From a virus: DNA of 28,945 nucleotides. Position 1 is the first letter of the stretch. Each line of letters starts with the position of its first letter. The notes below the pieces were generated by a model, which saw only the letters and a list, made by a program, of their open reading frames with translations, did no database searches and was not told the origin of the DNA. The stretch lies in IMG/VR virus record IMGVR_UViG_3300032006_002784, positions 1 to 28,945 of that record, one strand, 5' to 3'. Made by a program: the position numbers and the translations under genes. Below, piece after piece: positions 7,248 through 15,273 of this stretch.

Positions 7248-8732
7248 TCAGCGGCCGACGGCGCGCCAGCGCACGGTGACCGGGCGGTTGAAATACTGGT
7301 CTGACTTGGCGCTATCGGCGGTGATCTGCGATCCTGTGGTGGTGGGATCGGCAAAGCAGATCACCGCAACGTTCCAGCCCGCGTTCGCGCCCTTGTTGGC
7401 GTTGCCGGAGATGTGGACCGTGGCCGCATCGGTGAATTCGATAGGGAAGGTGACGGCCGCAAATTGCACGTTGTAGCCCGTGCCAAGCACCACGGCGCCC
7501 CATTGTTCGATAACGAAGCCGCCGGCCCCATCCGGATATTTACGCCAATGCCCGTTCGCGTTGCTGCCCGACGAATGATAGTCCGCGATGTGCTGGGCAG
7601 GCGTCTTGCCGCGCCATAGGTCGGCATCGAGACCGGATCCGGAGCCATCCACCGAAACCAGCTTGGCCAGGACGTCGCCCGCCGTGTAGCTGTAGTAATT
7701 GAGCGGTGTGTAACCAAGCCGGCCGATGATGTCCGCGTACCAGGACCCCTGCTGCCCATCGAGCAGGTCGGCATCGAGGCCGGATCCGGAACCATCCACC
7801 GAAACGACTTTGGCCAGCACGTCAGCCGCAGTGTAGCTGTAGTAATTGAGCGGTGTGTAGCCAAGTCGGCCGATGATATCAGCATACCAGGACCCGTGCT
7901 GCCCATCGAGCATATCGGCATCGAGGCCGGAGCCCGAACCATCGTTGGATGAGCGCCACACGTCCGCGATGTTACCGTCCATCACGAGATAGCCTTGATC
8001 CACCGTGTCGATCGTGACTTTCAGGCGATAGGCGGGGCTCCACCCGATCTTGACGGTATTGCCCAACTGGCCGACGCCTGTACCCATTTGGACAGGAGTG
8101 TAACCAAGCCGTGCCGGGATGTTGGTATAGAAGGCTCCATGCTGGCCATCGAGCATATCGGCATCAAGACCGCTGCCCGATCCATCTTGCGCCAATAGCC
8201 AGCCAAGGATAGCGGCCCTGGCGCCGGACGGGGTCAGTGCGCGCAGGGCGTCGATGCCCGCTTGCGCTTCAACCGGGGTGGCCAGTTCCACCACGCCCTG
8301 CCTTTCGGTGGTGGCTGGCGGGTTGATGAAGCTGGCATCGCCAAAGGTGATCGCTGCCGCGTCGATATCGGTGAAGATCACGTCGACAGACAGAAGCGCG
8401 ATAGAGGCGGCGACCTTTTCGAGGATCGGCGCGGCCTGGCCGTAGATGGCGAACAGGGTGCCGTCCGCCAGATAGAGGCCGAAGGCGCGCAGCGAATAGA
8501 CATCGGCGCTTTCGTCCATGGCGGTGACGTGGATGGTATCGTTCGCCACCACGTCGCCAGCGATGGAGCCGGTGCGCTTCATTTCGCCGGCCAGCACCGT
8601 CATCGTAGGCGCGGGTACGATCGCGGTGGGGGACAGGCCGATCTGCGCGATGGTGACCGGCGCGGTACCGGTGTTCTGCGCGTTGACGATGGCGGCGCGC
8701 CCGGCGTTGGTGATCGTGATGGTGAAGGCCAT
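7248..8732 (-). CDS. H: Tail fibre protein H with internal tandem repeats
   Basis: This 494-residue protein sits directly after I, the place of the P2 side tail fibre gene. The N-terminal 150 residues (MAFTITITNAGRAAIV, then the DADVYSLRAFGLYLADG region) match the N-terminal fibre domain that docks on the baseplate. The middle has four copies of DGSGSGLDAD, two of them inside near-identical 49-residue units. The C-terminus (from about GHWRKYPDGAGGFVIEQWG to WRAVGR) resembles the gp53-like fibre tip domain. GGAG precedes the ATG. Fibre tips usually decide host range, so this end is the likely receptor-binding part. Confidence 0.88.
   Translation of the reverse strand: MAFTITITNAGRAAIVNAQNTGTAPVTIAQIGLSPTAIVPAPTMTVLAGEMKRTGSIAGDVVANDTIHVTAMDESADVYSLRAFGLYLADGTLFAIYGQAAPILEKVAASIALLSVDVIFTDIDAAAITFGDASFINPPATTERQGVVELATPVEAQAGIDALRALTPSGARAAILGWLLAQDGSGSGLDADMLDGQHGAFYTNIPARLGYTPVQMGTGVGQLGNTVKIGWSPAYRLKVTIDTVDQGYLVMDGNIADVWRSSNDGSGSGLDADMLDGQHGSWYADIIGRLGYTPLNYYSYTAADVLAKVVSVDGSGSGLDADLLDGQQGSWYADIIGRLGYTPLNYYSYTAGDVLAKLVSVDGSGSGLDADLWRGKTPAQHIADYHSSGSNANGHWRKYPDGAGGFVIEQWGAVVLGTGYNVQFAAVTFPIEFTDAATVHISGNANKGANAGWNVAVICFADPTTTGSQITADSAKSDQYFNRPVTVRWRAVGR
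7650..7943 (-). repeat. 147-bp tandem repeat, two full units plus a partial third, inside the tail fibre gene
   Basis: On the minus strand the codon for the first Asp of DGSGSGLDAD lies at 7943, 7796 and 7649, exactly 147 bases apart. Units 1 and 2 both encode a block running from DGSGSGLDAD through GRLGYTPLNYYSY to the VSV end, with only a few changes. The third copy diverges after DGSGSGLDADL. An isolated earlier copy of the motif begins at 8186. The period is a multiple of three, so gain or loss of units would keep the frame. Confidence 0.85.
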
Positions 8733-8747
8733 GGAGGCGGCTCCGGA

Positions 8748-9311
8748 TCAGGCGGCTAAGCATGGAAGGCGGGCGTAAGTGACAGCGCGACCCATGGCCC
8801 TGAGGCCGATGCGCCCGCGCGCCGAAAGGCCCACGGTGAAATCGAAATGGGATCGCGCCGGCTTGGTGCGGGCAACCTCCGCGATCACGCCCTCGATAAA
8901 GTCCGCGCTGGGAGAGGCATCACTTTGCCCGCCAAGCGTGACCGTGAGCGAGAACGTGTGTGGCGTCTCTGGCGGTGACTGTTCCCACCATTCGCGGATG
9001 ACGACGTTGCCGCCGAAGCTGTTGACCACATCGGTGACCGATTTCCGCGTGCCCTTGCGCCGCTGGATGGCGATTGCGGACGCCACGCGCGCGCGGCGGA
9101 TGTTCAGCGGCCAGCCGGAATCCCACTGATCGATGGACAGCGCCCAGGCGAGCCAGGGAAGCACGTCTTCCGGGCATTGCTGCGGCGACCAGATTTCACG
9201 AAAGGGCGTGTCGATCGCGCCAAGGCGGATCTGCGCCAGCAGATCGAGTGCGTGTTCGAGCGGGGTGGCATTAGGCGGTAGCAGAGAGCTGGTTGTGAGC
9301 GCGACGATCAT
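8748..9311 (-). CDS. I: Baseplate/tail formation protein I
   Basis: This 187-residue protein matches P2 gpI, a baseplate component linking J to the tail fibre. The opening LLPPNATPLEHALDLL and the segment LPWLAWALSIDQWDSGWP are family signatures. The frame extends upstream to 9428, but the ATG at 9311 overlaps the J stop as ATGA and starts at the usual N-terminus. It lies between J and H as in P2. Confidence 0.93.
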   Translation of the reverse strand: MIVALTTSSLLPPNATPLEHALDLLAQIRLGAIDTPFREIWSPQQCPEDVLPWLAWALSIDQWDSGWPLNIRRARVASAIAIQRRKGTRKSVTDVVNSFGGNVVIREWWEQSPPETPHTFSLTVTLGGQSDASPSADFIEGVIAEVARTKPARSHFDFTVGLSARGRIGLRAMGRAVTYARLPCLAA

Positions 9312-10210
9312 TCGCCCACGCCTCCATCGGTGATCGTCACGCTGGAGCAGTGGCCGGCCTGCTGGCGCGTGATCGGGATATCGGCGGGAGGACTGGCCAG
9401 TGCCACGTTCTGCACGCCTTCGGGGCACAGGGCGGCGATGATGCCGGCACGGGTCACGTCGCGGCCCAGGCGGCGCGCGTTGGCCTGATAGGTGGCAAGG
9501 CGCGATTGGGCGAGCGCCAGCACGATGGCGCGATCGGGGCCGGCGAAGAAGGTGAGCGTGGCGTCTATCGCGTAATCCACGATGCTTGCCGCCTGCACGG
9601 TGACGTGATCGGTCATCGGCCGCACGTTGTCATCTGTAAGTCGGGCTTCCACCGCCGCCAGCACGGCGGGCGCGGGCGTGCCGTCTCCGCTGCGCGAAAG
9701 CACGGTGACCACCACTTCGCCGGGATCGGAGCTGATGGCGGAAGCATCGTTCACATCGGCATCGGCGGACAGGGCGTGGAAGATATAGGCGCCTTCCGGC
9801 CCGGCCACCGAATAACCTTCGGGTGCGAGGACGATGCGGCGGCGGAAATCGTCATCGCTTTCCAGCACGGCGGGTGTGCCCGCTTCCGGAGCGGCCGGGG
9901 TAATGATGAAGCGTTCGACGCCGAACAGCGCGCCCAGATTGTCGAGATCCGCGCCAATGGCATAGGCGACCATCACCGCGCGCGCAGCATCGTTCATGCG
10001 CTGGCGCAGGCCCAGCTCGCGGTAGCTGAACAGTTCCACCAGTTTGACCAGGGGATCGCTTTCGACGATCGCGCTAAAGCCGGGCCATGCTGCGGCAAGC
10101 CAGGCGAGATTACTGGCGCGGATCGTCTTGAAATCCAGCGCCTCGATCACGTCGGGCGCGGGGAGGCGGGACAGATCGACCCCGGTGAAGCTGTCTGAAG
10201 CGATGGCCAT
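9308..10210 (-). CDS. J: Baseplate assembly protein J
   Basis: This 300-residue protein matches P2 gpJ (302 residues), a wedge protein of the baseplate. Diagnostic segments are LSRLPAPDVIEALDFKTI near the N-terminus, FSYRELGLRQRMNDAARAVM around residues 62-81, and the DDFRRRIVLAPEGYSVAGPEG region. It is the first gene of the J-I-H operon. No Shine-Dalgarno sequence is visible before the ATG at 10210. The shared late-promoter dyad is centred 56 bp upstream. Confidence 0.94.
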   Translation of the reverse strand: MAIASDSFTGVDLSRLPAPDVIEALDFKTIRASNLAWLAAAWPGFSAIVESDPLVKLVELFSYRELGLRQRMNDAARAVMVAYAIGADLDNLGALFGVERFIITPAAPEAGTPAVLESDDDFRRRIVLAPEGYSVAGPEGAYIFHALSADADVNDASAISSDPGEVVVTVLSRSGDGTPAPAVLAAVEARLTDDNVRPMTDHVTVQAASIVDYAIDATLTFFAGPDRAIVLALAQSRLATYQANARRLGRDVTRAGIIAALCPEGVQNVALASPPADIPITRQQAGHCSSVTITDGGVGE

Positions 10211-10251
10211 GCATCCACATCGGACGGCGGTGGCGATCTGCTCAACGCCCG

Positions 10252-10280
10252 CGCGTTGTTACCGAAATTCCGACAACGCG
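10252..10280. promoter_or_regulatory. Late-promoter dyad 2 (Ogr/Delta-type site) between J and the endolysin
   Basis: CGCGTTGT (10252-10259), 13 bases, then ACAACGCG (10273-10280). The centre is at about 10266, exactly 56 bp from the J start codon (10210, minus) and 56 bp from the endolysin start codon (10322, plus). One symmetrical site could therefore serve two divergent late promoters. Arms and spacing are the same as at 6934 and 19390. Confidence 0.7.
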
Positions 10281-10321
10281 GCCCCGATGCGGCGCGAAAT
10301 GCGATCCGCCAGCGTAGGGGC

Positions 10322-10879
10322 ATGCAAGACATCACCCCCCGCATCGCCCTGGAACTGATCTGCCATGAAGGCGTGGTCCGCGAAGCCTATCGCGACAGCG
10401 CGGGCGTGTGGACATGGAGCGTGGGCATCACCGACGCATCCGGCCACCGGGTGTTTCCGCGCTACAAGGACAATCCGCAACCGATCGACCGGTGCATCGC
10501 GGTTTACCTGTGGCTGTTGCGCACAAAATACCTGCCGCCGGTACTTGCGGCGTTCGGCGGGGCAGAGCCGACCGAGGCGCAGCTTGGTGCCGCCCTTTCG
10601 TTCCACTGGAATACCGGTGCGATCGCGCGGGCGAGCTGGATCAGGCGCTTCGTGGCGGGAGACATCGCGGGCGCGCGTGCTTCGATGCTCGATTGGGCGA
10701 AGCCTGCGGAACTTCTGGCGCGACGTAAGCGTGAGCAGGCGCTGTTCTTCGACGGGGTGTGGAGCGGCGACGGAACGGCGCTGATCTACGAGGTTGCGAA
10801 GCCGCGCTACGTCCCGGTTGGCCCGCGCCGAGCGGACATTCGCCCGATGGTCGCATTGGCCATGGAGGATCGGCCATGA
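10322..10879 (+). CDS. Endolysin, glycoside hydrolase family 24 (T4-type lysozyme)
   Basis: This 185-residue protein is a muramidase of the T4 lysozyme fold that cleaves peptidoglycan at lysis. The catalytic triad pattern E-x8-D-x5-T is present as E16, D25 and T31 (HEGVVREAYRDSAGVWTWSVG), the same spacing as T4 E11-D20-T26. The segment GAALSFHWNTGA (around residue 90) is also typical. No signal peptide or SAR anchor is visible, so release should depend on a holin. The frame is open from 10256, but the ATG at 10322 is chosen because it places the E-D-T motif at the usual distance and lies 56 bp from the late dyad. Its stop overlaps the next ATG as ATGA. Confidence 0.92.
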   Translation: MQDITPRIALELICHEGVVREAYRDSAGVWTWSVGITDASGHRVFPRYKDNPQPIDRCIAVYLWLLRTKYLPPVLAAFGGAEPTEAQLGAALSFHWNTGAIARASWIRRFVAGDIAGARASMLDWAKPAELLARRKREQALFFDGVWSGDGTALIYEVAKPRYVPVGPRRADIRPMVALAMEDRP

Positions 10880-11253
10880 GCTGGTGGGGTGATAAGGCGC
10901 CGCGCTGGGCAATCCTGGCTGCTACCCTGCTGCTTGCGCGACTGGCACTGGCATTCGTGCTGGATCTGGGGAGCAAGGCCCGATCGGAGCAAGTGCGCGC
11001 CAGACTGGAGACCGGGCGCGCTGATGCCGCCGTCGCTTCCGGACAGGACGCGGTCGAAGCCGTGGGCTGTGCCGCGTCCGGCGAAACCATCATCGATTCC
11101 ATCAACGGGGAGAATGAGCGTGCCATCCGTTCCGCACAGGGCGCGCATGCGCCTGTGGATCCTGCTGTCCATGATGCTGGTGTTGCCAGCCTGTGTCGCT
11201 TCGCCACCTATCGCAGCACCAAGGACTGCATGCAGTTCACTCCTGCCCGATGA
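10876..11253 (+). CDS. Probable inner-membrane spanin (Rz-like)
   Basis: This 125-residue protein has one N-terminal membrane segment (about residues 11-29, WAILAATLLLARLALAFVL). A charged helical region rich in Ala, Glu, Arg and Gln follows (about 32-90), as expected for the periplasmic coiled coil of an i-spanin. I recognise it by architecture and context rather than clear sequence similarity. It overlaps the endolysin by ATGA. Its last 140 bases overlap a lipoprotein gene in another frame, the nested arrangement typical of Rz/Rz1. With Rz1 it would fuse inner and outer membranes at the end of lysis. Confidence 0.75.
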   Translation: MSWWGDKAPRWAILAATLLLARLALAFVLDLGSKARSEQVRARLETGRADAAVASGQDAVEAVGCAASGETIIDSINGENERAIRSAQGAHAPVDPAVHDAGVASLCRFATYRSTKDCMQFTPAR

Positions 11254-11458
11254 CTGGCTGCGAGGCGTGGCTGGCGCGCCGCTGCCCGGCGTGCGCGAAG
11301 TGGCGGACTGGATATCGTTCGGATCGGCCCAGACCGGCCAGCTTGATAAGGCGAACGACCGGTATCGCGCGGCAATCGGCATCATCGCGCGCTGCGAATT
11401 GCGCGACCGCGAGGCCGTGAAGCGCGCAAGCACCCGAAAATTTCCTGGCCTGTTTTGA
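11114..11458 (+). CDS. Probable outer-membrane spanin lipoprotein (Rz1-like)
   Basis: This 114-residue protein begins inside the Rz-like gene in the +2 frame. GGGGAG precedes the ATG. It carries a lipoprotein signal peptide: positively charged residues 9-13, a hydrophobic core, and the lipobox LPAC with C27 as the acylated cysteine. The mature part is longer than classical Rz1 (about 40-60 residues) and ends in a charged helix. It therefore looks like an extended o-spanin. Translation could also begin at M12. Confidence 0.75.
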   Translation: MSVPSVPHRARMRLWILLSMMLVLPACVASPPIAAPRTACSSLLPDDWLRGVAGAPLPGVREVADWISFGSAQTGQLDKANDRYRAAIGIIARCELRDREAVKRASTRKFPGLF

Positions 11459-11471
11459 CCGGAGCGTTCCG

Positions 11472-11738
11472 ATGAAGGACCTTTTTACCTGGATCAAGGA
11501 TACCCTGTGGGCGCCATCGCGCCGCCCGTTCGCGATCACGCCGAGCGATGACGATCCGCTGCCCCTTCTGCCCAAGGGCATCTACGTGGGCACTGGTGGC
11601 GACGTGACACTTCGCGGCGTGGATAGCGAAGAAGACGTGACCTATAAAAACTTTCCATCGGCGAGCTTTATTGCCGTGCGAGCCAAATTTGTGCGCGCCA
11701 CCGGTACTACCGCCGCCGACCTGATCGCGGAGGCCTGA
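11472..11738 (+). CDS. Spike base protein (RCAP_Rcc01079-like)
   Basis: This 88-residue protein resembles the small spike base proteins known from the Rhodobacter capsulatus gene transfer agent and from many alphaproteobacterial phages. The pattern is FAITPSDDDPLPLLPKGIYVGTGGDV, shown here in two parts: FAITPSDDDPL and KGIYVGTGGDVTLRG. A later part, YKNFPSASFIAVRA followed by VRATGTTAADLI, also fits. This is a compact beta domain that sits under a tailspike. It begins 13 bases after the spanin gene and ends two bases before the tailspike ATG, which supports the role. Confidence 0.8.
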   Translation: MKDLFTWIKDTLWAPSRRPFAITPSDDDPLPLLPKGIYVGTGGDVTLRGVDSEEDVTYKNFPSASFIAVRAKFVRATGTTAADLIAEA

Positions 11739-11739
11739 C

Positions 11740-14043
11740 ATGCGTCCCTCCGGCTCCATGGGCTTTTCCCCCGAAGCGGCGGATAGCTGGCTTGTCACTC
11801 GCGGCCTTCGCCTGACGTCTGCCCAGGTCGCCACCACGCGCATTCCGGCGGCTGTCATGTCGTTCCGGACGATAGGTTGCACCACGGAAGGCGATGGTGG
11901 CGGCGGGTTATTCGTGCGCGTCGTCGCCGAACCGGCGCACGCCGGCAAACGGCAGGACGCGACCGGTGCTTGGTTCGAACTGGACGAAATGCTCGTGGAC
12001 CCGCGCATGTTCACCGGGGTTCCCGACGCTGCGAACGCGGACGGCAGCGACGCTGCAGGATTCACCGACAACACCGCCGCAATCAACAACGCGCTCTGGT
12101 ATGCCTCGCTGCGCGGCGCGTCGGCGCGCCCGGCCAGCACCTCCAAGATTGACGGCGCTTGGGCGGCGGGCGCTCGAATTGTCATCTTCCGGCCCGGCCC
12201 AACGCGCCAGAAGTCCGTCTATGGCGTCACCGGCCGATGCCAGATTTATCCCTGCTCTACCACGGTGATCGGACGCGGCGCGGAAGTGCGCGCCATGACG
12301 GGCTTCGCCAAGGCGGCGGCGGCGGATGCCGTTTCCGCCGTGTTTGAAAGCTCTACGGCACTGGAAGTTGCTGCCGGCGCCAAGAGCGTCCGCAATGTCC
12401 TGTTTGTCCTGCAAGGCAACATCAACTGCAACAGGATCGCTGATGTCGGTATTCAGGGTCACGTGGGCAACAACTGGAAGGTCATGGGAGAGAGCGGAAA
12501 AGTGCTCTTTCCGAAGCTGAACGGTGTCCGGTTCGGCCTGCCCGCCAACGGCGAGTCTATGTTCGAGTGCGACACCATCAAGTTGGATGTGCAGTTTTTC
12601 CGGACCGACACGGACACCGGCGGAACGAACGACCCCAACAGCGTCGGCATCGAATATGCGAAATGCACGGACAGCAAGATTGAGCAATGCACCGTGGTCG
12701 GCGGCCGGCGCGGTTTCCTCTCGCGATCCGGCGATAACACGTTCGACAAGTGCCATCCCTGGACTACGCCTGGTTGCGGCCCGATGGTGGCAGGGTTCAC
12801 AAACTATTCCAGCGGCGTGAAGTACGACAATTGCGTGGCCGATGGGATGCAGAGCATGGGCGTCGCCTCGATCGGCGGCTCTAACGGCAAGGTGGCGGCG
12901 TTCGAGTGCTATGGCTCTGCCGAGATTTCGAACCCCACGTTCCTCCACTCGGCCAACCTTGCGCCCGATGGCGGTTCCTATGCAGGCGAGGCTAACCTCG
13001 TCTACTCGACGATCGCGCCCGGTACGGGCACCGTTTCCGTCACCGGCACGGTGATGATCAAGAAGCTCAACACCGCACCGAAAATGGGGGCGCTTCTCAA
13101 CGGCGATCAGCGCGTCATCCGCATGTCGGCCCAGCTCGTGCTGCTGAATGGCGCGGACTATGACCGCACGCTGGGCGCGCTCCCGCTTGGCATCACCCGC
13201 AACGCCGCGCCGAACCGCGATTTCAGCATGTGGCAGCGCGGTAATGGTCCGAACTCGTGCATTGGCGCGGCCGGTCAAGTCATCCGCTTCTGTGATCGGT
13301 GGTGGACGCAAACCGGCTCCACCACCGGAGCGCGCACGCTCGGGCGCGAATGGATCACGGATGCCAACGCCGCAGGCATTTCGCACGCCTCCGTGCTCAC
13401 CGTCGAACAGACGGCCGATCCCGGCGATGCGCAATACTTCAACCTGTGCGCCACCCTGCCACCAGAAGACCTGATGGACGCCGCCGGGAAGTACATGACG
13501 GTCGCCTTGAAGGCGCGCCTTGTCAGCGGTGCCGTTGATACCGGCTTTTCGGCCAGCGCCTATTGGGTCACCAGCAACGGCATCAATGGCGCCACTGCCA
13601 ATTCGCCCGCGTCGCCGGTCCTGCCGCTCCCGGCGGTTACCAGCGCATTCCAGCTCTACCTGCTTCGCTTTCTGGTCCCCTCGATGGACGGCAAGGTGAT
13701 TGACCCCAACTATGCCAAGTTGCAGGTGCAGATCGCGCTGCCCAAGACGGGCATCTGGAAGATGCAAATCGGCGAAATGCTCCACTCGTTTGGCGACGTG
13801 TGGCAGGATTTTCAGGTTCCATCGCGCCAGGATGTCGAGAACGAAGCGCTGCGCTTTTTCGAGCGGGTCAACTTCCGCACGATCAACGGTTCGCGCGGGG
13901 TCAGTTACAAGCGAAAGGCCAAGACGCCAGCTCTCACTCTTTCGGCTGGGCCGGCGCTGGTCGGACAGTGGAACCTGTCAGACGTTGTGGTGTCACACAA
14001 TGCCAGCACCGACGCCGTGCTGGACGTGCTCGCCGAACTCTGA
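11740..14043 (+). CDS. Tailspike protein, predicted beta-helix with C-terminal binding domain
   Basis: This 767-residue protein is a probable tailspike. Residues about 100-130 (FTGVPDAANADGSDAAGFTD, then NTAAINNAL) match the start of pectate-lyase-like right-handed beta-helices in phage spikes. The following 300 residues have the Gly/Asn/Val-rich repeating character of a parallel helix (CTVVGGRRGFLSRSGDNTF). From about residue 490 a second part begins with NRDFSMWQRGNG and CDRWW, as in carbohydrate-binding domains of phage fibres. The FFERVNF motif near residue 707 resembles fibre C-terminal modules. Whether it cleaves polysaccharide is unknown, because I cannot place catalytic residues. It follows the spike base gene by one base, and the two are probably co-translated. 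Confidence 0.82.
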   Translation: MRPSGSMGFSPEAADSWLVTRGLRLTSAQVATTRIPAAVMSFRTIGCTTEGDGGGGLFVRVVAEPAHAGKRQDATGAWFELDEMLVDPRMFTGVPDAANADGSDAAGFTDNTAAINNALWYASLRGASARPASTSKIDGAWAAGARIVIFRPGPTRQKSVYGVTGRCQIYPCSTTVIGRGAEVRAMTGFAKAAAADAVSAVFESSTALEVAAGAKSVRNVLFVLQGNINCNRIADVGIQGHVGNNWKVMGESGKVLFPKLNGVRFGLPANGESMFECDTIKLDVQFFRTDTDTGGTNDPNSVGIEYAKCTDSKIEQCTVVGGRRGFLSRSGDNTFDKCHPWTTPGCGPMVAGFTNYSSGVKYDNCVADGMQSMGVASIGGSNGKVAAFECYGSAEISNPTFLHSANLAPDGGSYAGEANLVYSTIAPGTGTVSVTGTVMIKKLNTAPKMGALLNGDQRVIRMSAQLVLLNGADYDRTLGALPLGITRNAAPNRDFSMWQRGNGPNSCIGAAGQVIRFCDRWWTQTGSTTGARTLGREWITDANAAGISHASVLTVEQTADPGDAQYFNLCATLPPEDLMDAAGKYMTVALKARLVSGAVDTGFSASAYWVTSNGINGATANSPASPVLPLPAVTSAFQLYLLRFLVPSMDGKVIDPNYAKLQVQIALPKTGIWKMQIGEMLHSFGDVWQDFQVPSRQDVENEALRFFERVNFRTINGSRGVSYKRKAKTPALTLSAGPALVGQWNLSDVVVSHNASTDAVLDVLAEL

Positions 14044-14062
14044 CGACGTACCAAACAACTTC

Positions 14063-14107
14063 GCTTCCGTTCCTCTTACTCCTTACGGCGAAAGGGCGAA
14101 CGGAAGC
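14063..14107. terminator. Candidate bidirectional terminator between convergent operons
   Basis: GCTTCCGTTC (14063-14072) is the exact reverse complement of GAACGGAAGC (14098-14107). The loop contains a smaller CCTT/AAGG stem. It lies 20 bases after the tailspike stop and 90 bases beyond the S stop on the other strand, where the two operons converge. There is no long T-run, so termination is inferred only from position and structure. Confidence 0.4.
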
Positions 14108-14195
14108 TCTTAAGGCAATGGATGCCCTTGCCGCCCACTGATCCTGCCCGGCGCTCCTTTGGCGGTGGCGATATTTGGCCTGAAAAGAGCTCGGA

Positions 14196-14657
14196 TCAAC
14201 GCTCGATCGACTGCAGTGCCCGTTCCATGATCAGGTCGCGATCGTCTGGCGAAATACCCAGAAGCCGTCTGGCGGCATAGCGGGTGCGGATAGAGTTAGG
14301 AATGCGGCGGTCCACGAGTGCTTCACCGCCGAAATGATTTTCTGCAGCGGTCTGCGCGACGCGCGGTTTGAAGCCGATCTCCAGTTCATCGGGCCGGACA
14401 CGCATGGCGGTGTTGCGGACGAGTTCGATCTTCGGGAACATGCGGCCCTTGCGCTTGCGGATACGGCCACGCCGATCGCGTTGCGATCTGCGTGGCGGCA
14501 TTGGTGTGCCATCGGGTTGCACATTGTCGCGCACGCGCCGGGCGTTCGACTGTCGCAAGGCTCTGGCGATAGCGCGGGTGACCTTGAGCCTTTCCCCCGG
14601 CGCCAGGCGCGCGAGATAGCCGGCGAGCCAAGGCTCGATCGCGCGAAGATCTTTCAT
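14196..14657 (-). CDS. S: Tail completion protein S (virion morphogenesis protein)
   Basis: This 153-residue protein matches P2 gpS, needed to complete the tail and join it to the head. The pattern ARRVRDNVQPDGTPMPPRR followed by a basic run and MFPKIELVRNTAMRV is typical of the family. The ATG overlaps the R stop as ATGA. It is the last gene of the O-N-M-L-X-holin-R-S operon. Confidence 0.92.
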   Translation of the reverse strand: MKDLRAIEPWLAGYLARLAPGERLKVTRAIARALRQSNARRVRDNVQPDGTPMPPRRSQRDRRGRIRKRKGRMFPKIELVRNTAMRVRPDELEIGFKPRVAQTAAENHFGGEALVDRRIPNSIRTRYAARRLLGISPDDRDLIMERALQSIER

Positions 14658-15145
14658 ACCGGGTCAAGCGGCGCGATGCGCGTACCCTGATGCCAGATCG
14701 AGAGGAGCGGACCTTCGTTTGGCCGCAGAGGAACGTCATCGGGGAACAGAGTGGCCGGTTCCTCCACCGCTTCCAGCAGCCAGCCACCGTCGGGCGCCGG
14801 TGAAGCGCGTACCGCCTCATCCAGCGGCAGGGTGATCTGCACGTCCCACGACCGGTCATCGAGAACATCGGCTTCGAAGGTGAAGCCCGCAGCGGAATTG
14901 GCGGCAAGCAGATCCGGCTGATACCGGCGCAGCCAGTCCACCACCACGAACATCAGCACATCGGGATCGTGCGTGAACGCTGTGGCGATCACGGTGAGAT
15001 CGTAGGACCACATGAAACCGCGTTGCTGGGTTTGTGGCGCACGGATCCGCCCCTTTTCAACGAACATGGCGAGCCGAGCGGGGTCGGTGGCGAATTCCGG
15101 CAGGATCGCGGCGATTGCAGCGCGCAGGCTGTCCGGCTTCTTCAC
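14654..15145 (-). CDS. R: Tail completion protein R
   Basis: This 163-residue protein matches P2 gpR. It begins VKKPDSLRAAIAAILPEF, close to the P2 start MLKPDSLRRAL, and continues through FVEKGRI, VDWLRRYQPDLLA and GFTFEADVLDD. I chose the GTG start at 15145 because it overlaps the stop of the upstream small gene as GTGA and places KPDSLR at the N-terminus. The frame also has an ATG at 15178. R and S act together in tail maturation. Confidence 0.9.
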   Translation of the reverse strand: MKKPDSLRAAIAAILPEFATDPARLAMFVEKGRIRAPQTQQRGFMWSYDLTVIATAFTHDPDVLMFVVVDWLRRYQPDLLAANSAAGFTFEADVLDDRSWDVQITLPLDEAVRASPAPDGGWLLEAVEEPATLFPDDVPLRPNEGPLLSIWHQGTRIAPLDPV

Positions 15146-15273
15146 GGCCGATCGCGCCCGGTGCGATGCCGGTGGCATTCATAGTGCCAGGTGTGGCGCA
15201 GCGCGGCCGCCAGCGCGGCCAGGGCAACGAGAATGCTGATCGCCGTGCAGGCAATAATGACCGCCCTATCCAT
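15142..15273 (-). CDS. Small single-membrane-span protein (43 aa)
   Basis: This 43-residue protein has one hydrophobic segment (about residues 4-25, AVIIACTAISILVALAALAA) followed by a His/Arg-rich tail. It overlaps the holin-like gene upstream (TAG at 15266-15268) and the R start downstream (GTGA). P2 carries its lysis genes in this interval, so a lysis-timing role such as antiholin is plausible but unproven. No family is recognised. The tight overlaps argue that it is really translated. Confidence 0.6.
   Translation of the reverse strand: MDRAVIIACTAISILVALAALAAALRHTWHYECHRHRTGRDRP

Noticed and set aside
7248-8732. Invertible fibre segment (phase variation by inversion)
   Set aside because: The repeats are direct tandem copies, not inverted, and no invertase gene is present.
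11908-13785. Long minus-strand frame of 625 codons opposite the tailspike
   Set aside because: It is antisense to a recognised tailspike, and its composition (His, Arg, Ala, Gly-rich) is typical of shadow frames.
11740-14043. Diversity-generating retroelement acting on the tailspike
   Set aside because: No reverse transcriptase gene and no template/variable repeat pair were seen in the window.
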